Assembly: GCA_041389725.1 (NCBI GenBank) | Contig: JAWKRG010000005.1 | Location: forward strand, 434,001-498,000 | DNA length: 64,000 nucleotides | Direction: 5' to 3' | From: Polyangiaceae bacterium | GTDB taxonomy: Bacteria > Myxococcota_A > Polyangia > Polyangiales > Polyangiaceae | Shown here: piece after piece, positions 1 to 9,754 of the stretch | How the letters are laid out: each line of letters starts with the position of its first letter | How positions within the stretch are numbered: position 1 is the first letter of the stretch | The notes under the pieces: model-generated | What the model was told of the DNA's origin: nothing | The model's input: the letters and a program-made list of their open reading frames with translations, nothing else | The model's database searches: none | Position numbers and translations under genes: made by a program

Positions 1-2
1 AC

Positions 3-1544
3 GACGCAGCGGACGCGCCGGAGCCCCTGGGCGTCATCGGTCAAGCTGCGGCGGAGATCCAGTATGTGGCCAAGAGCGGCTGCAGCGAGGTCAGCTCCAA
101 GCTACTCACGCGCCATGCCTTCGTGAACACGCTGGATGTAGACGGCGACGGCGTCGATGAAGTCCAAGTCAACCTGCGGGTCTTCGACGACTTTCGCGCT
201 GGCGCGTTCAAGGAGCTGTACGCATTGGACCCTGCGGTGCTGGCAGGCGCGAATGGGCTTGGTGGCGGCATCTTGACGCCCGATTCGACCGCGATGGAGA
301 CCGCCGACATCAATGGCGACGGCCGCGAGGACATCATCGTGTTCGCGCAGCATCGTTCGGAAATCGTGGTCTGGGGGCTGGAGGGACCAGCCGTCGACTC
401 GGCAACCTTCAAGCAAATGACGCGCATCGACACAAAGAAGTACAACTTCCAGAGCCGTGTCTTTCCCTTGATCGTCCCTGCCAACGTCGACACGGACGGC
501 GTCGTGCTCAAGTACAGCGCGCCTGAGTACAAGTTCGTGTTCACCGAGCCGGTAGTGATCGCCGCTCTGGCCGCGGCCCCCTGCAAAGAGGGAATCGGTC
601 AGAACACGGCTGCCTGCACTACTGCCTACGGGCAGACTCAGGCCACCACCGGCGGCGGCCAAGCGTCCGTGACCGTGACCGCGAGCACCTTCGTGTCCTT
701 CGAGACCAAGCTTCCGCTGACGGAGATCGGCGTGGAGGGCAAGGAAACCCTGACCACCAGCGCCAGCTTTTCCGCAGGCAAGAGCTACGCCCTGGAGGAA
801 ACGGTGGAGTACACGACCGGTCCCCTGGAGGACACGGTGATCTTCACCACGCTGCCCGTCGATCAGTACCAGTACACGGTGGTCTCTCATCCCGACCCGA
901 CCAAGGTTGGCCAGCGCGTGGTCGTCAACTTGCCGCGAACGCCCATCACGCTGCAGGTGGAGCGCGGCTTCTACAATCGCAGCGTCGTGCCAGGCAGTCC
1001 GCTGATCGACGAAAGCATCTTCCTGCACAAGGTGGGAGACATCGACAGCTATCCCACTGAGGCGAGTGCCGACGCGCTGATCAATACCGGTGGGCTCGGG
1101 CACCTGGGTCCGGCCGGCGAGCTAATCGACGCTGCAGGCAACGAGCTCGGACCGCTCGCGGAGAAGCTGCTCGGACGCGGGCTCAAGACCAGCAAAGCCA
1201 TCACCGTGGGCCAAGGCACGGGGCAAACGTCGACGGAGATCAGCTTCACGGATGCCACGGACTATGCAGCCGGCCTCGAGATTGGCTACGAGGCAGAGCT
1301 CGCCGTGACCGGTGGTGGTGCGGGCGTCAAAGGCGCAGTGGGCGGCAGCCTGGGCGGCAGCGTAGGCGCCATGCTGTCCTGGGGTAGCTCGACCTCGACG
1401 GTGTATCGCGGCAGCATCGGCAGCATCAGCGAGGCGGGATTCTCCGAGAACGTCTACAGCGCTGGCTTGTTCACCTACATTTACAACTACGGCAACAAAG
1501 ACCTGCCGCAGTTCGAAGTGGTGAACTACTGGGTCGAAAAGTAG
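3..1544 (+). CDS. FG-GAP/VCBS-like secreted protein, 5' end cut by the window
   Basis: The frame is open to the left edge, so only the last 513 residues are visible and the true start lies upstream; the GTG at 66 is internal. Two Asp-rich DxDGDG-type loops (around visible residues 45-54 and 102-111) resemble calcium-binding loops of FG-GAP/VCBS propeller repeats. The C-terminal 300 residues are Thr/Ser/Gly-rich, predicted beta-rich, with a glycine-rich stretch near residue 440 and an aromatic end (NYWVEK). I do not recognise this second domain; a surface-exposed or pore-like beta structure is only a guess. A strong hairpin follows the stop codon. Confidence 0.75.
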   Translation, partial: DAADAPEPLGVIGQAAAEIQYVAKSGCSEVSSKLLTRHAFVNTLDVDGDGVDEVQVNLRVFDDFRAGAFKELYALDPAVLAGANGLGGGILTPDSTAMETADINGDGREDIIVFAQHRSEIVVWGLEGPAVDSATFKQMTRIDTKKYNFQSRVFPLIVPANVDTDGVVLKYSAPEYKFVFTEPVVIAALAAAPCKEGIGQNTAACTTAYGQTQATTGGGQASVTVTASTFVSFETKLPLTEIGVEGKETLTTSASFSAGKSYALEETVEYTTGPLEDTVIFTTLPVDQYQYTVVSHPDPTKVGQRVVVNLPRTPITLQVERGFYNRSVVPGSPLIDESIFLHKVGDIDSYPTEASADALINTGGLGHLGPAGELIDAAGNELGPLAEKLLGRGLKTSKAITVGQGTGQTSTEISFTDATDYAAGLEIGYEAELAVTGGGAGVKGAVGGSLGGSVGAMLSWGSSTSTVYRGSIGSISEAGFSENVYSAGLFTYIYNYGNKDLPQFEVVNYWVEK

Positions 1545-1558
1545 CTTTCACGCAGCGC

Positions 1559-1595
1559 AAGAGCGGCGTGCGCCCTAGTAGCGCACGTCGCTCTT
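1559..1595. terminator. bidirectional hairpin terminator
   Basis: A 15-bp stem (1559-1573 against 1581-1595, one G-T-type mismatch) with a 7-base loop CCTAGTA lies in the 54-bp gap between two convergent stop codons. The arms begin with AA and end with TT, so the hairpin can serve both strands. There is no long T tract. Confidence 0.75.
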
Positions 1596-1598
1596 CTG

Positions 1599-3104
1599 TC
1601 ATTTGGCGGAGGATGCAGGGAGTGACGACCTGCTTGCTGCCGCGTCGGCTGACGAAGCACTCGCGGCCGGTACGCGCCTGGTCGACGCAGCAAAAGCCAA
1701 GCCCGTGAGTACGGCGACGATCAGCGAAGCAACGATGACTGCAAAGGCCAGGCGACTCCGGTCGCTGCGCGGAGGGCGCACCGCGTCGGGCAGCGGCGCT
1801 TCCACGTGCATCGGCATCGTCCTTCCCAGAAGCGGCGATGTCGCGGGCATCGGCTGGGTAGCCTCCAGTTCGGCATTCATGGGCAGCGTTGCGCCCAAGG
1901 CCGAACGCACGGTGTGGGGGGCCGCGGTCGTGGTGCGCAGTTGCTCGAGTGCGGCTTCGATGGGTGGCTGGCTGGCCCTGGCAGCTGCAACGCCAACGGT
2001 GCGTGCGACCCGCGCCGCCTGAGCGAACCCGCTGCTGCCTGCGAAGGGGGCCAGCTCGACGGCCAAATCAGCCACAGTCGCGTAGCGCTGGGAGCGGTCC
2101 TTCGCCAAGCAGCGACGCAGCACGAGTTCCAGCTCCGGTGGCACCGTCAGCTCGGAGATGGGCGCAGGGTCGCGCTGCAGGATGTTCAAGTACAGATTGC
2201 CGTCGGAGCGACCCTCAAAGGGACAGCGCCCGCTGATCAACTCGTAGAGCACGACCCCTAGCGACCAAATGTCGCTTCGGCCGTCGACGTCGCGCGAAGA
2301 ACTGAGCTGCTCGGGCGACATGTATGCTGGTGTTCCCATCACGTCGCCGGACTTGGTCAGTGCCTCGACGAGGAGGGTCTGCTTCGACACGCCAAAGTCG
2401 AGCAGCTTGAGAGTGGGTGCGCCACCGTCGCTCTGCTCCAAGAAGAGGTTCGCCGGCTTGAGGTCGCGGTGCACCAGCCCAGCGCCATGAGTGACGGCCA
2501 GTGCTTCGCAGGCCTGCAGGATCAGTCTGGTCGCTTCAGGGATGGGGAGGCGCCCACGCTGAACCAGCACCGCTGCCAGATCGACTCCGCTCAGCAGGTC
2601 CATGACCATGAACGGCGTGCCGTCCTCGGCGATGTCGATGTCGCGCACGCGCACGATGTGGCGGTTCTTGACGCTGGCGACGGCACGCGCTTCCTGCAGG
2701 AACCGCTCCCGGAGCTTGGGGTTGGCAGCGACGTTGCTTCGCAGCAACTTGATCGCTACGCGCTCCTGCAGTCCGAGGTGCGTCGCTTCCACGACGACGC
2801 CCATGCCGCCCGCGCCCAGAACGCGGTCCACGCGATAGCGCCCCGCCAACACGTCACCCGGTGCAATCGGCAGCCCCGGCGCCGTAGCAGGTCTGGCCGT
2901 CGCGATCGCGTCGCGCATCGCGGCGCTCAAGCCCAGCAACATGTCGCCAGACTGCGCGTCGGACTCCAGCAACTCCAGCACCTCCCGCCTCAGTTCGGCG
3001 TCACCACCGCACTCGGCGTTCACCACGGCCAGTCGCTCCGCGGGCTCGGCATCGATGGCCAGCCCAAAGATGCGAGTGACCTCGGCCCAGCGCTCAGGCG
3101 TCAC
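1599..3104 (-). CDS. transmembrane Ser/Thr protein kinase with sigma-associated N-terminal module
   Basis: This is a Hanks-type kinase of 501 aa starting at GTG. Residues 1-60 form the helical MTPERW... module commonly found on kinases encoded next to ECF sigma factors of the TIGR02999 type. The kinase domain (about 88-350) has the Gly loop LGAGGMG (97-103), Lys119, HRDLKPAN (catalytic Asp214) and DFG (236-238). A Pro/Thr-rich linker, one membrane segment near residues 455-475 and a short Ala/Ser-rich outer tail follow. It lies 46 bp downstream of the sigma factor gene and is probably co-transcribed. A role in modulating that sigma factor is inferred from the pairing. Confidence 0.93.
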   Translation of the reverse strand: MTPERWAEVTRIFGLAIDAEPAERLAVVNAECGGDAELRREVLELLESDAQSGDMLLGLSAAMRDAIATARPATAPGLPIAPGDVLAGRYRVDRVLGAGGMGVVVEATHLGLQERVAIKLLRSNVAANPKLRERFLQEARAVASVKNRHIVRVRDIDIAEDGTPFMVMDLLSGVDLAAVLVQRGRLPIPEATRLILQACEALAVTHGAGLVHRDLKPANLFLEQSDGGAPTLKLLDFGVSKQTLLVEALTKSGDVMGTPAYMSPEQLSSSRDVDGRSDIWSLGVVLYELISGRCPFEGRSDGNLYLNILQRDPAPISELTVPPELELVLRRCLAKDRSQRYATVADLAVELAPFAGSSGFAQAARVARTVGVAAARASQPPIEAALEQLRTTTAAPHTVRSALGATLPMNAELEATQPMPATSPLLGRTMPMHVEAPLPDAVRPPRSDRSRLAFAVIVASLIVAVLTGLAFAASTRRVPAASASSADAAASRSSLPASSAK

Positions 3105-3150
3105 GGCAGGAATTCCTGGGCCAAGCTCACGGCGTCACGGTAGGCAAGAC

Positions 3151-3708
3151 TCATCCAAGCTCGCGGCGCAACCACGCAGTCGCCAAGCGGTAGTCCCGAC
3201 GCACCGTGGGCACGCTCACCTCGAGGTTCGTGGCAATCTCCGCATCGGTCATGGCGCCAAAGGCGCGAAAGACGATCACCTTCGCCTGCCGCTCGTTCAA
3301 ACCCGAAAGCTTGGACAGTGCGGCATCGAGCGCAAGTAGATCTTCGACCGAGAGCGGCTCTTCTCCGCCGTGTTCGTCGCCGAGGGTGACCCTGCGTGGG
3401 TCCAGGCCGCGCTTCTCCGCGGCGCGCCTGCGCGCGTGGCTGACCAAGATTCGCCTCATTGCCAGGGACGCTGCGGCCAGGAAGTGGGCTCGATCGTTGA
3501 AAGGCGCACCGTCCGGCCGCACGAGAGCTAGGAAAGCGTCGTGGACCAGAGCCGTGGCGCTCAAGGTGTGTCCAGCGCGCTCGGCTGCCATGTGGTGGCG
3601 CGCGATTCCATACAAATGCGCGTACACGGTTTCGAGCAGGGAATCGCGCGCGCTGGCATCACCCTCGGCGACGCGGCCCAGCAAGACGGTCACGTCGGAG
3701 GTGGCCAT
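3151..3708 (-). CDS. ECF-type RNA polymerase sigma factor (TIGR02999-like)
   Basis: The 185-aa product has the N-terminal region 2 pattern with the GHTLSATALVHDAF motif typical of the TIGR02999 sigma group, followed by a region 4 helix-turn-helix near the end (TDAEIATNLEVSVPTVRRD). I choose the ATG at 3708 (MATSDVTVLL) because the family starts there; the frame is open 16 codons further upstream. The kinase gene follows directly on the same strand. No anti-sigma factor is adjacent, so kinase-dependent control is plausible, as in other myxobacterial sigma/kinase pairs. Confidence 0.9.
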   Translation of the reverse strand: MATSDVTVLLGRVAEGDASARDSLLETVYAHLYGIARHHMAAERAGHTLSATALVHDAFLALVRPDGAPFNDRAHFLAAASLAMRRILVSHARRRAAEKRGLDPRRVTLGDEHGGEEPLSVEDLLALDAALSKLSGLNERQAKVIVFRAFGAMTDAEIATNLEVSVPTVRRDYRLATAWLRRELG

Positions 3709-3854
3709 TCGGCGCAGCATAGCAGCTGAGCGCGGTGAAAGGCTGCAGCTCAGCACAGCGTCGAGAGCGTCTCCGCCGTCGTGTTCGGACCCAAGCCGAA
3801 CAGCTGTAGCTCGCGCAGCCCGTTGCGCTGCAAGCAGTAGGGAGGACTGCCAAG

Positions 3855-4169
3855 GTGTTCAACGTTGCATTGACGAAACACGCGCCTGCCGGTAGCTGGC
3901 GCGCCAGCGACGCGGTGTGTGCGGGTGCGCGGCGTACGGCCCGAAGCAGCCAGCGAATCTTGCGCAAGGGGAACAAATGCACGCCCGTCCTGAACGTCAA
4001 CACGGGTGATACATGTTCGTGCAATGGAAACTGCAGCGGATACGACGAGTGCGTTGACAGCCAATGCTGTGTTCCCAACGGCATCTCATGCGGAGCCGGG
4101 GAAAAAGACGGCACCAACCTACGCTGTTGCAGCCAAAAATGCAGCAATGGTCAGTGTGTGAACGGATGA
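3855..4169 (+). pseudogene. fragment of a Cys-rich secreted protein (doubtful gene)
   Basis: A 104-codon frame from a GTG. The last 60 residues contain ten Cys in a CxCNGxC / QCCVPNG / CCSQKC pattern like the knot-type modules seen in many myxobacterial secreted proteins. The first 40 residues look non-coding (Arg/Ala-rich), and there is no signal peptide or ribosome-binding site, so such a domain could not be exported. The simplest reading is the 3' remnant of a larger secreted protein whose start is lost. It could also be a chance frame. Confidence 0.35.
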
Positions 4170-4299
4170 GCGCGCCCGGTGCAAGAGGTGTGCTGGTCAG
4201 CATGTGCCATGCTGTGCCGTGAGGCAAAGGCGAGTCTGTGCCGCGTAGCGCTCCAAGCCGCGATTCGCGATCGGCACGTCCGTTGCTTTCGCAGCGTTC

Positions 4300-6207
4300 A
4301 TGCGACACATCGGCACACTGGCCGGATCCGTCTTGTTCGTGGCGTTTGCCGCGGCCGTAGCGTGCAGCAGTTCACCTAGCGAGAGCCCCTCGGGCAGCAG
4401 TCAGTCGCTCCAACTGTACCCAGCGCCACCCGGACTGTGCGAGGGCGATGGCCTGCAGAAGGAGTGCGCTACTCCTGGGGGCTGTCAGGGAACTGGGGGC
4501 GGCAACGAGTACTCTGGTAGTGGCGGATCCCTAGGTAGCGCAGGCGGAATCGGGGTGGGTGGATTCGGCGCGGGTGGACCCGGGGCGGGTGGCTCCGGCG
4601 CGATTGGATCCGGAGTGGGCGGCTCTGGCGGCGGCACGGCAGATGCGGGCATCGGCGGCGCCGTGGGAGCTGGGGGCGACGCGGGTTGCGCTGCGGACCC
4701 GGATGGGGGCCCGAGTTCTTGCGATGGAGGCGGATCGGGATCTGGAGCGGGCGGCAGTGCTGAAGCCAGCGTCGACGGCAGCGCGGAGGCTAGCGTCGAC
4801 GGCATGGCTGCGCCCCAAGACCAGAACACCTCAAGCCAGAACATCTCGCATCCGCAAGCCGCGCCCGCGTGCGACGCTCTCGCGAGCGACAAGCCCGCGA
4901 CGCTCTATCAATCCGCCGACGACTCCAACTCCACTGCGTCGCCAGTGATTGCCCGGCGGCTGATCCGCAGCGGAAAGCGCGTGCCAGCGTCCATCATCCG
5001 CACTTGGGAGTTCCTCAACTACTACGAGTTCAGGTTCGAGCCCGCACCCGCCGGGCAGGTGAGAATCGTACCGCAGCTTTCGAGCTGCCCGAAGGGTGGC
5101 GAACTCTCGCTTCAAGTCGCTCTGCAGGCGGAGCGTCGGTCTCCCGATGCACGCCGCGCCCTCAATCTGACGTTCGTCCTCGACACCTCGGGTTCGATGG
5201 GCAACTTCGTAGGGTCCGATGTAGACGCGCCCATCGGCCTCGAGCGAACTGCGGTGCTCGAGATCGCGGGCCAGTTGCGCGCTGGCGACATCGTGTCGAT
5301 CGTGACCTGGAATACGACGCAGAACCAGCTCTTGTCCGGCCACGTCGTGAGCGGACCCAACGATCCCGAACTAGTGAACATCGCCCAGGGGCTCACCGCG
5401 AACGGAGGCACCGACCTGCACGCAGGACTCGTGAGCGGCTACGCGCTGGCCAAGAAGAACTACTCAAAGGACAAGATCAACCGCGTGATCCTGATCAGCG
5501 ACGGCATAGCCAATGTGGGGATCACCGACGAGACGCTGATCGGCGAGTACACCGACGACGAGGAGGGGAACGAAGGGATCTACCTCGCAGGCATCGGCGT
5601 GGGCGATGGCGTCAACGACACGCTCATGAACGTCGTGACGGACGTCGGCCGCGGTGCGTACATCTTCCTGGACTCCCATGACGAAGCCCACAAGATGCTG
5701 GGTGAGCGCTTCCTGTCGGTCGTGGACCTGGCGGCCCGCTCCGTGAGACTCGAGGTCGAGTTGCCGTGGTATATGCAGGTCCAGCGGTTCTACGGGGAGC
5801 AGATCTCGACAGATCCCACCAAGGTGCGACCGCAGCACCTTGGACCGAACGACGCGATGCTCTTCTTCCAGGTGCTCCGCGCGTGTGATCAGCGCTTGAT
5901 TCGCGGCGACGACAAGATCCGTCTGCGAGTCACTTGGGAGACGCCCTTCGACCGCGAGGCCCGAGAGGCGGTCATCGACACGACGCTCAACGCCTTGGCT
6001 GGCAATGACGCCGACTTGACCAAGGCCGCAGCCATCACGAGCTACGCTGAAGCACTTGTTGCCGTGGCCAATCTGTCGAGTCCCATTCAGCAAAAGGCGA
6101 GGCTCGGTGCCGCCTTGGCCAACGTGCAGGCGGCCAAGGGCTCGAGCACCGATCCCGATCTGATCGAGATCGCGCAGCTCATCCAGCGCTACCAATCACA
6201 GCTTTGA
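4300..6207 (+). CDS. VWA-domain lipoprotein (YfbK-like architecture)
   Basis: The 635-aa product has a signal peptide with a lipobox ending at Cys22 (AVAC). A Gly/Ser-rich linker runs over residues 62-165. The VWA N-terminal extension (about 222-290, ...WEFLNYYEF) precedes a von Willebrand A domain with MIDAS DTSGSMG (295-301) and later Thr/Asp metal ligands, and then the C-terminal domain that usually follows in YfbK-type proteins (about 540-635). It is probably anchored in the envelope and binds a protein partner through Mg2+. Within the linker an exact SAEASVDG repeat occurs twice. It has no recognisable operon partner. Confidence 0.9.
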   Translation: MRHIGTLAGSVLFVAFAAAVACSSSPSESPSGSSQSLQLYPAPPGLCEGDGLQKECATPGGCQGTGGGNEYSGSGGSLGSAGGIGVGGFGAGGPGAGGSGAIGSGVGGSGGGTADAGIGGAVGAGGDAGCAADPDGGPSSCDGGGSGSGAGGSAEASVDGSAEASVDGMAAPQDQNTSSQNISHPQAAPACDALASDKPATLYQSADDSNSTASPVIARRLIRSGKRVPASIIRTWEFLNYYEFRFEPAPAGQVRIVPQLSSCPKGGELSLQVALQAERRSPDARRALNLTFVLDTSGSMGNFVGSDVDAPIGLERTAVLEIAGQLRAGDIVSIVTWNTTQNQLLSGHVVSGPNDPELVNIAQGLTANGGTDLHAGLVSGYALAKKNYSKDKINRVILISDGIANVGITDETLIGEYTDDEEGNEGIYLAGIGVGDGVNDTLMNVVTDVGRGAYIFLDSHDEAHKMLGERFLSVVDLAARSVRLEVELPWYMQVQRFYGEQISTDPTKVRPQHLGPNDAMLFFQVLRACDQRLIRGDDKIRLRVTWETPFDREAREAVIDTTLNALAGNDADLTKAAAITSYAEALVAVANLSSPIQQKARLGAALANVQAAKGSSTDPDLIEIAQLIQRYQSQL

Positions 6208-6428
6208 GATGGTGGGTTTCCGTCGCAGCCGATAGGGGCGGCGGATGAACGCCCCCGACCACGCTGATGGGCGCCGTGTGGACAGCCTTGTCCAACAGCG
6301 CGGCGCTCGTGCCCCAATCCCAGCCCGCCACTGGGGGTTCGTCGCGACAAAACGGCAGATACTCGCGACAGCAACGCTCAATGACCACCCACAAGATGAG
6401 GCACGGCTGTTGCATCGGTGATTCGTCG

Positions 6429-7928
6429 ATGCGCGCGGCGTGGATGATTGTTCTGAGTGCAAGTTTGTGGGGTTGCGGCGAAGACTCCGAGAATCGAACG
6501 GGCTTGGGCGGCTCGAGTGGAGCCGCGGGGCACGGTGCGGGAGGTCGCCTCGACGCTGGCAGCGACAGTGCGTCGGGAACTGGCGGCGGTATCGGCATCG
6601 GTGGAACCGCGGGAACGAGTGGTGGTGCGGGATCCGGTGGCATGTCCGGTAGTGGCAGCGCCGGAAGTGGTGGCGCCTCGGGAAGCGGCGGCATTGTGGG
6701 TGTTGGAGGAAGCGCAGGAACGAGCGGCGCGACTGGGAGCGGAGGCGCGGTCGGCACAGGTGGCGCGTCAGGGAGCGGCGGCGACATCGGCACAGGTGGC
6801 GCGTCAGGGAGCGGCGGCGCCATCGGCACGGGCGGCGCGTCAGGGAGTGGCGGCGTCGTTGGCACCGGCGGTACATCTGGCGCCGGAGGGAGCGGAGGCG
6901 CGTCCGGCAGTGGGGGCGTGGGAACTTGCACGGCTCCCCAAAAGCCCAGCCACGTCACGACCGTCACGAACTCGCCCAACTATGGACCGCCTCAGGTGTT
7001 CGTGACGAATGGTCAAGTCCGCATCGTGAACAACCTCGCCACGAAGTGGCTGCGCTGGACTGGAACCGCCTGGTCCGAAGAAGTGATGCCCTGGCCGAGC
7101 GTGCTTGCCGGCGCCAAGGTCGACTCGGCTTTCGGCAAGGCACCGGTACCCGCGGCCGATGGTGGCGAACTGTTCATGGCCAATCTCGCGAACACCCGCT
7201 ATCTGACCTCCTTCGATGGAACGAAGTTCTCGGATCCGCTCGCGGTGCCTACGCTCAACGAGCTCTACGGGATCGCACGCACGAAGGACGGCGACTACCA
7301 CCTGCTCGCCAGCAAGACGCTCTACAGCGGCAATGCTCAGACCGGCTGGGGGCCCGGCACGCCGGTGCCGCTGCCGCCGTTCGGGAGCACGTCGGACTGT
7401 GTGATGGCCGCGGCCTCCGACGGCCGCATCGTGATCGCGTACGCAGCGCTCTCCGGTGGCTTCTCGTCGCCGCGCCATCTCTACGTGCTGAGCAAGACAA
7501 CTGGGGGCGCCTGGGAGGGGCCCGTCGATGTGACGCCTCAGTGGGCGGTGAGCGCGGAGTTTCCAAAGATCGCCGCGGCGCCCAGTGGCGGCGTTGTGGT
7601 GGCGGTAACTGGCGCGAGCACGAACTACGCCGTGCCGGGAGTCTGGTACACCAGCGATGGGAAGACGTTCAGCAATCTCGATCCGCAAAGCGTCCTGCAG
7701 GGACCGGTGGAAGCGCTGAGCGCCGACTGCGCGGCCGCTCCCCTCGTCACCTTGGGCAGCCACATCCAGCACAACCTGTGGTCTGTGAGCACCTCTGGAG
7801 TCGCTCACGTCGACAGCAAGTCGTGGTCCTACATTGCCGGTTCGAGCGCCCGTCGTTTGCCCAATGGAAAGGTGTATTGGGGCATCGGCTCGACCGGAGC
7901 GCTGCACGAATACCGCGCCACCCAGTGA
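6429..7928 (+). CDS. Gly-linker lipoprotein with propeller-like C-terminal domain
   Basis: The start is the ATG at 6429, which gives a signal peptide and lipobox (LWGC); the frame is open upstream but lacks a signal sequence there. The 499-aa product has a low-complexity linker of roughly residues 25-160 with near-perfect repeats of GTGGASGSGG, encoded by a short minisatellite (about 6730-6860). The remaining 330 residues are Trp/Gly-rich with repeated xxYxxDGxxF strands, suggesting a six-bladed sialidase-like or sugar-binding propeller. Catalytic residues are not apparent and the function is unknown. Confidence 0.85.
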   Translation: MRAAWMIVLSASLWGCGEDSENRTGLGGSSGAAGHGAGGRLDAGSDSASGTGGGIGIGGTAGTSGGAGSGGMSGSGSAGSGGASGSGGIVGVGGSAGTSGATGSGGAVGTGGASGSGGDIGTGGASGSGGAIGTGGASGSGGVVGTGGTSGAGGSGGASGSGGVGTCTAPQKPSHVTTVTNSPNYGPPQVFVTNGQVRIVNNLATKWLRWTGTAWSEEVMPWPSVLAGAKVDSAFGKAPVPAADGGELFMANLANTRYLTSFDGTKFSDPLAVPTLNELYGIARTKDGDYHLLASKTLYSGNAQTGWGPGTPVPLPPFGSTSDCVMAAASDGRIVIAYAALSGGFSSPRHLYVLSKTTGGAWEGPVDVTPQWAVSAEFPKIAAAPSGGVVVAVTGASTNYAVPGVWYTSDGKTFSNLDPQSVLQGPVEALSADCAAAPLVTLGSHIQHNLWSVSTSGVAHVDSKSWSYIAGSSARRLPNGKVYWGIGSTGALHEYRATQ

Positions 7929-7943
7929 CCGGGTCGTGCGCGG

Positions 7944-8738
7944 TCAGGGCGCGACGAATTCGCCGCGCAGCATCGTCACCGCGTGCCCCAACAGTCCGAC
8001 GCGATCACCGCGCAAATCGACCAGGACGTCTCCGCCCCGCATCGACGCTTGATGCCCGAGAACTTGCTGCTTCCCGAGGCGCTCGCCCCAGAACGGGCCG
8101 AGCACGCAATGCGCCGATCCGGTCACGGGATCCTCGTTGACTCCCACACCCGGCGCGAAGAAGCGTGAAACGAAGTCATGGGGTGGCGCGCTGGCGGGTG
8201 CCGTGACGATCACGCCGCGCACTTTCACCGCGGCGAGCCGTCGAAAGTCAGGCACCAAGTTGCGCACGATGTGCGCCGCCGTGAGCTCGACCAGGACGTC
8301 GAAGCGGCTGCGGAAGCACGCGCTCGGCGTCACATCCAGCGCCGCCGCGAGACCGTCCGGCACTTCGCAAGGCTCGGCCTCCAGCGCGGGGAAGTCCAGC
8401 TCGATTCGGTCGTCCTTGCGTCGCGCCTCGAGCCATCCGCTCTTGGTGAAGAATCTAGCAACCGCGTCAGGCGCGATACGCCCCGATTCCCAGAGAACGT
8501 GCGCGCTCGCCAGGGTCGCGTGGCCACAGAGCTCCACTTCCACTGCGGGCGTGAACCAGCGCAAATCGAAACCATCCTCGCGCGGGCTGACGAACGCCGT
8601 CTCGGACAGGTTCATCTCGCGTGCAACGTTCTGCATCCAGATGCCGTCACGAGGCTCCTTCAACACGCACACCGCCGCCGGGTTGCCGGCAAACGGCACG
8701 TTCGTAAACGCGTCGACGATGGTCATGGGGATGGGCAT
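7944..8738 (-). CDS. PhzF-family isomerase-like protein
   Basis: The 264-aa product shows the PhzF/diaminopimelate-epimerase-like fold signatures: VDAFTNVPFAGNPAAV near the N terminus, the NLSET block carrying the family catalytic Glu, CGHATLASAHVL, and EDPVTGSAHC near the C terminus. A good AGAAGGAG ribosome-binding site precedes the ATG at 8738, so I reject the longer start. No phenazine or other biosynthetic genes are adjacent, so this is a stand-alone family member whose substrate cannot be predicted. A 6-bp inverted repeat (TGACCG/CGGTCA, 7926-7946) spans its stop codon and that of the convergent neighbour. Confidence 0.92.
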   Translation of the reverse strand: MPIPMTIVDAFTNVPFAGNPAAVCVLKEPRDGIWMQNVAREMNLSETAFVSPREDGFDLRWFTPAVEVELCGHATLASAHVLWESGRIAPDAVARFFTKSGWLEARRKDDRIELDFPALEAEPCEVPDGLAAALDVTPSACFRSRFDVLVELTAAHIVRNLVPDFRRLAAVKVRGVIVTAPASAPPHDFVSRFFAPGVGVNEDPVTGSAHCVLGPFWGERLGKQQVLGHQASMRGGDVLVDLRGDRVGLLGHAVTMLRGEFVAP

Positions 8739-8761
8739 GGCTTCTCCTTCTGCGCCAGGAA

Positions 8762-9754
8762 CTACCAAACCGTCCTGGCGTCGAGCGTCCAGCTTCCGTG
8801 CTTCGCAGTTCCACCGATCTGGAGCGCACCTTGCTTGCTGCGGTCGGTGTCGGAATCAGACAGGAACAGATACGTGGCCACTCCGAGTCCGACGATGCCA
8901 ACGCCAAAGCCAGCATTCGAAATCCAGGCGGCAGAATCCGCTTCCCCCAACAAGTCGGCTCCGGTTTGAGTGCAACCCCGAGCCGAACACTCGTCTTCGC
9001 TTTCCCGCTTCTTCGCCATGGCTTGCAGCCCGAAGTAGGTTCCCACGCCGGCGCCGAGGATTCCGATACCACCAAACAAGTAAGCAGATGCGGGAGAACT
9101 CGTCTCCGCGTCGGTGCGAGTGTCTCTCGGGCGTGTAGTCGCAGTCTGGCCTTTACTCGGTCCGCTGCTTGGAAGCCTTTGAAGTCTGGGAATCAGGGTG
9201 TCGGTCTGCGTGCCGGCCGTTGCCTTCGCCGACTGGGTCCACGCTACGCGCCCAGGTGCTTTCGCCGTGATGCGATGGGTGCCAGGGTCGACTGGAATCG
9301 CGAGACCCAAGCTGGCCGGGCCCAATGTGGTGTCGTCCAAGCGGATCTCGAGTCCTGCAACGTGTTCGGAAACTACCAGTCGTATTCGCGCCAGGCGCGG
9401 CTGAAGAGCTTCGATCTGGCGCCGCGCCTCCTTGGCCCGCGCATCGTCGCCTTCGCGCGTTGCCGCCGCCAGCACGTCGTTGAACTCACCCCACGCAGTG
9501 GCAGTTCTTCCCTGCTTCGCATGACAGGCGGCGAGATTGATCAGGGTTCCCAACGCTGGCTCTAGCCGTTGGCTTTCAGCGAACTTGGCGCAAGCGTTGG
9601 CATAGTCACCTGACTGCAGGAGTGTGCGCCCTTCGTCGAAGAGCGCCTGCGCCGTGCTGGCTGCGTCCGCGAAGGCCGGGGCGGTCGCGACAAGCGAGCC
9701 GAGTGCCACGATCCAAATCGCGAACTGATCAACGCCGCTGCGCATAGGGGTCAT
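8762..9754 (-). CDS. periplasmic TPR/PEGA-like membrane protein, kinase partner
   Basis: I take the ATG at 9754 (an in-frame ATG at 9745 is also possible); either gives a signal peptide ending near APAFA. TPR-like helices (about 30-110, ALFDEGRTLL...) are followed by a PEGA-like beta module (about 120-190), a Ser/Thr-rich linker and two membrane helices separated by a loop with a Cys-x5-Cys pair (ECSARGC). The gene overlaps the end of the upstream kinase gene by 26 bp, so the two are translated together. The same membrane-loop layout recurs in the gene at 34896, also overlapping a kinase. It is probably an envelope partner or substrate of the kinase. Confidence 0.82.
   Translation of the reverse strand: MTPMRSGVDQFAIWIVALGSLVATAPAFADAASTAQALFDEGRTLLQSGDYANACAKFAESQRLEPALGTLINLAACHAKQGRTATAWGEFNDVLAAATREGDDARAKEARRQIEALQPRLARIRLVVSEHVAGLEIRLDDTTLGPASLGLAIPVDPGTHRITAKAPGRVAWTQSAKATAGTQTDTLIPRLQRLPSSGPSKGQTATTRPRDTRTDAETSSPASAYLFGGIGILGAGVGTYFGLQAMAKKRESEDECSARGCTQTGADLLGEADSAAWISNAGFGVGIVGLGVATYLFLSDSDTDRSKQGALQIGGTAKHGSWTLDARTVW

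Noticed and set aside
7944..8738. Phenazine biosynthesis cluster
   Set aside because: Only a PhzF-like protein is present; the other phz genes are absent.
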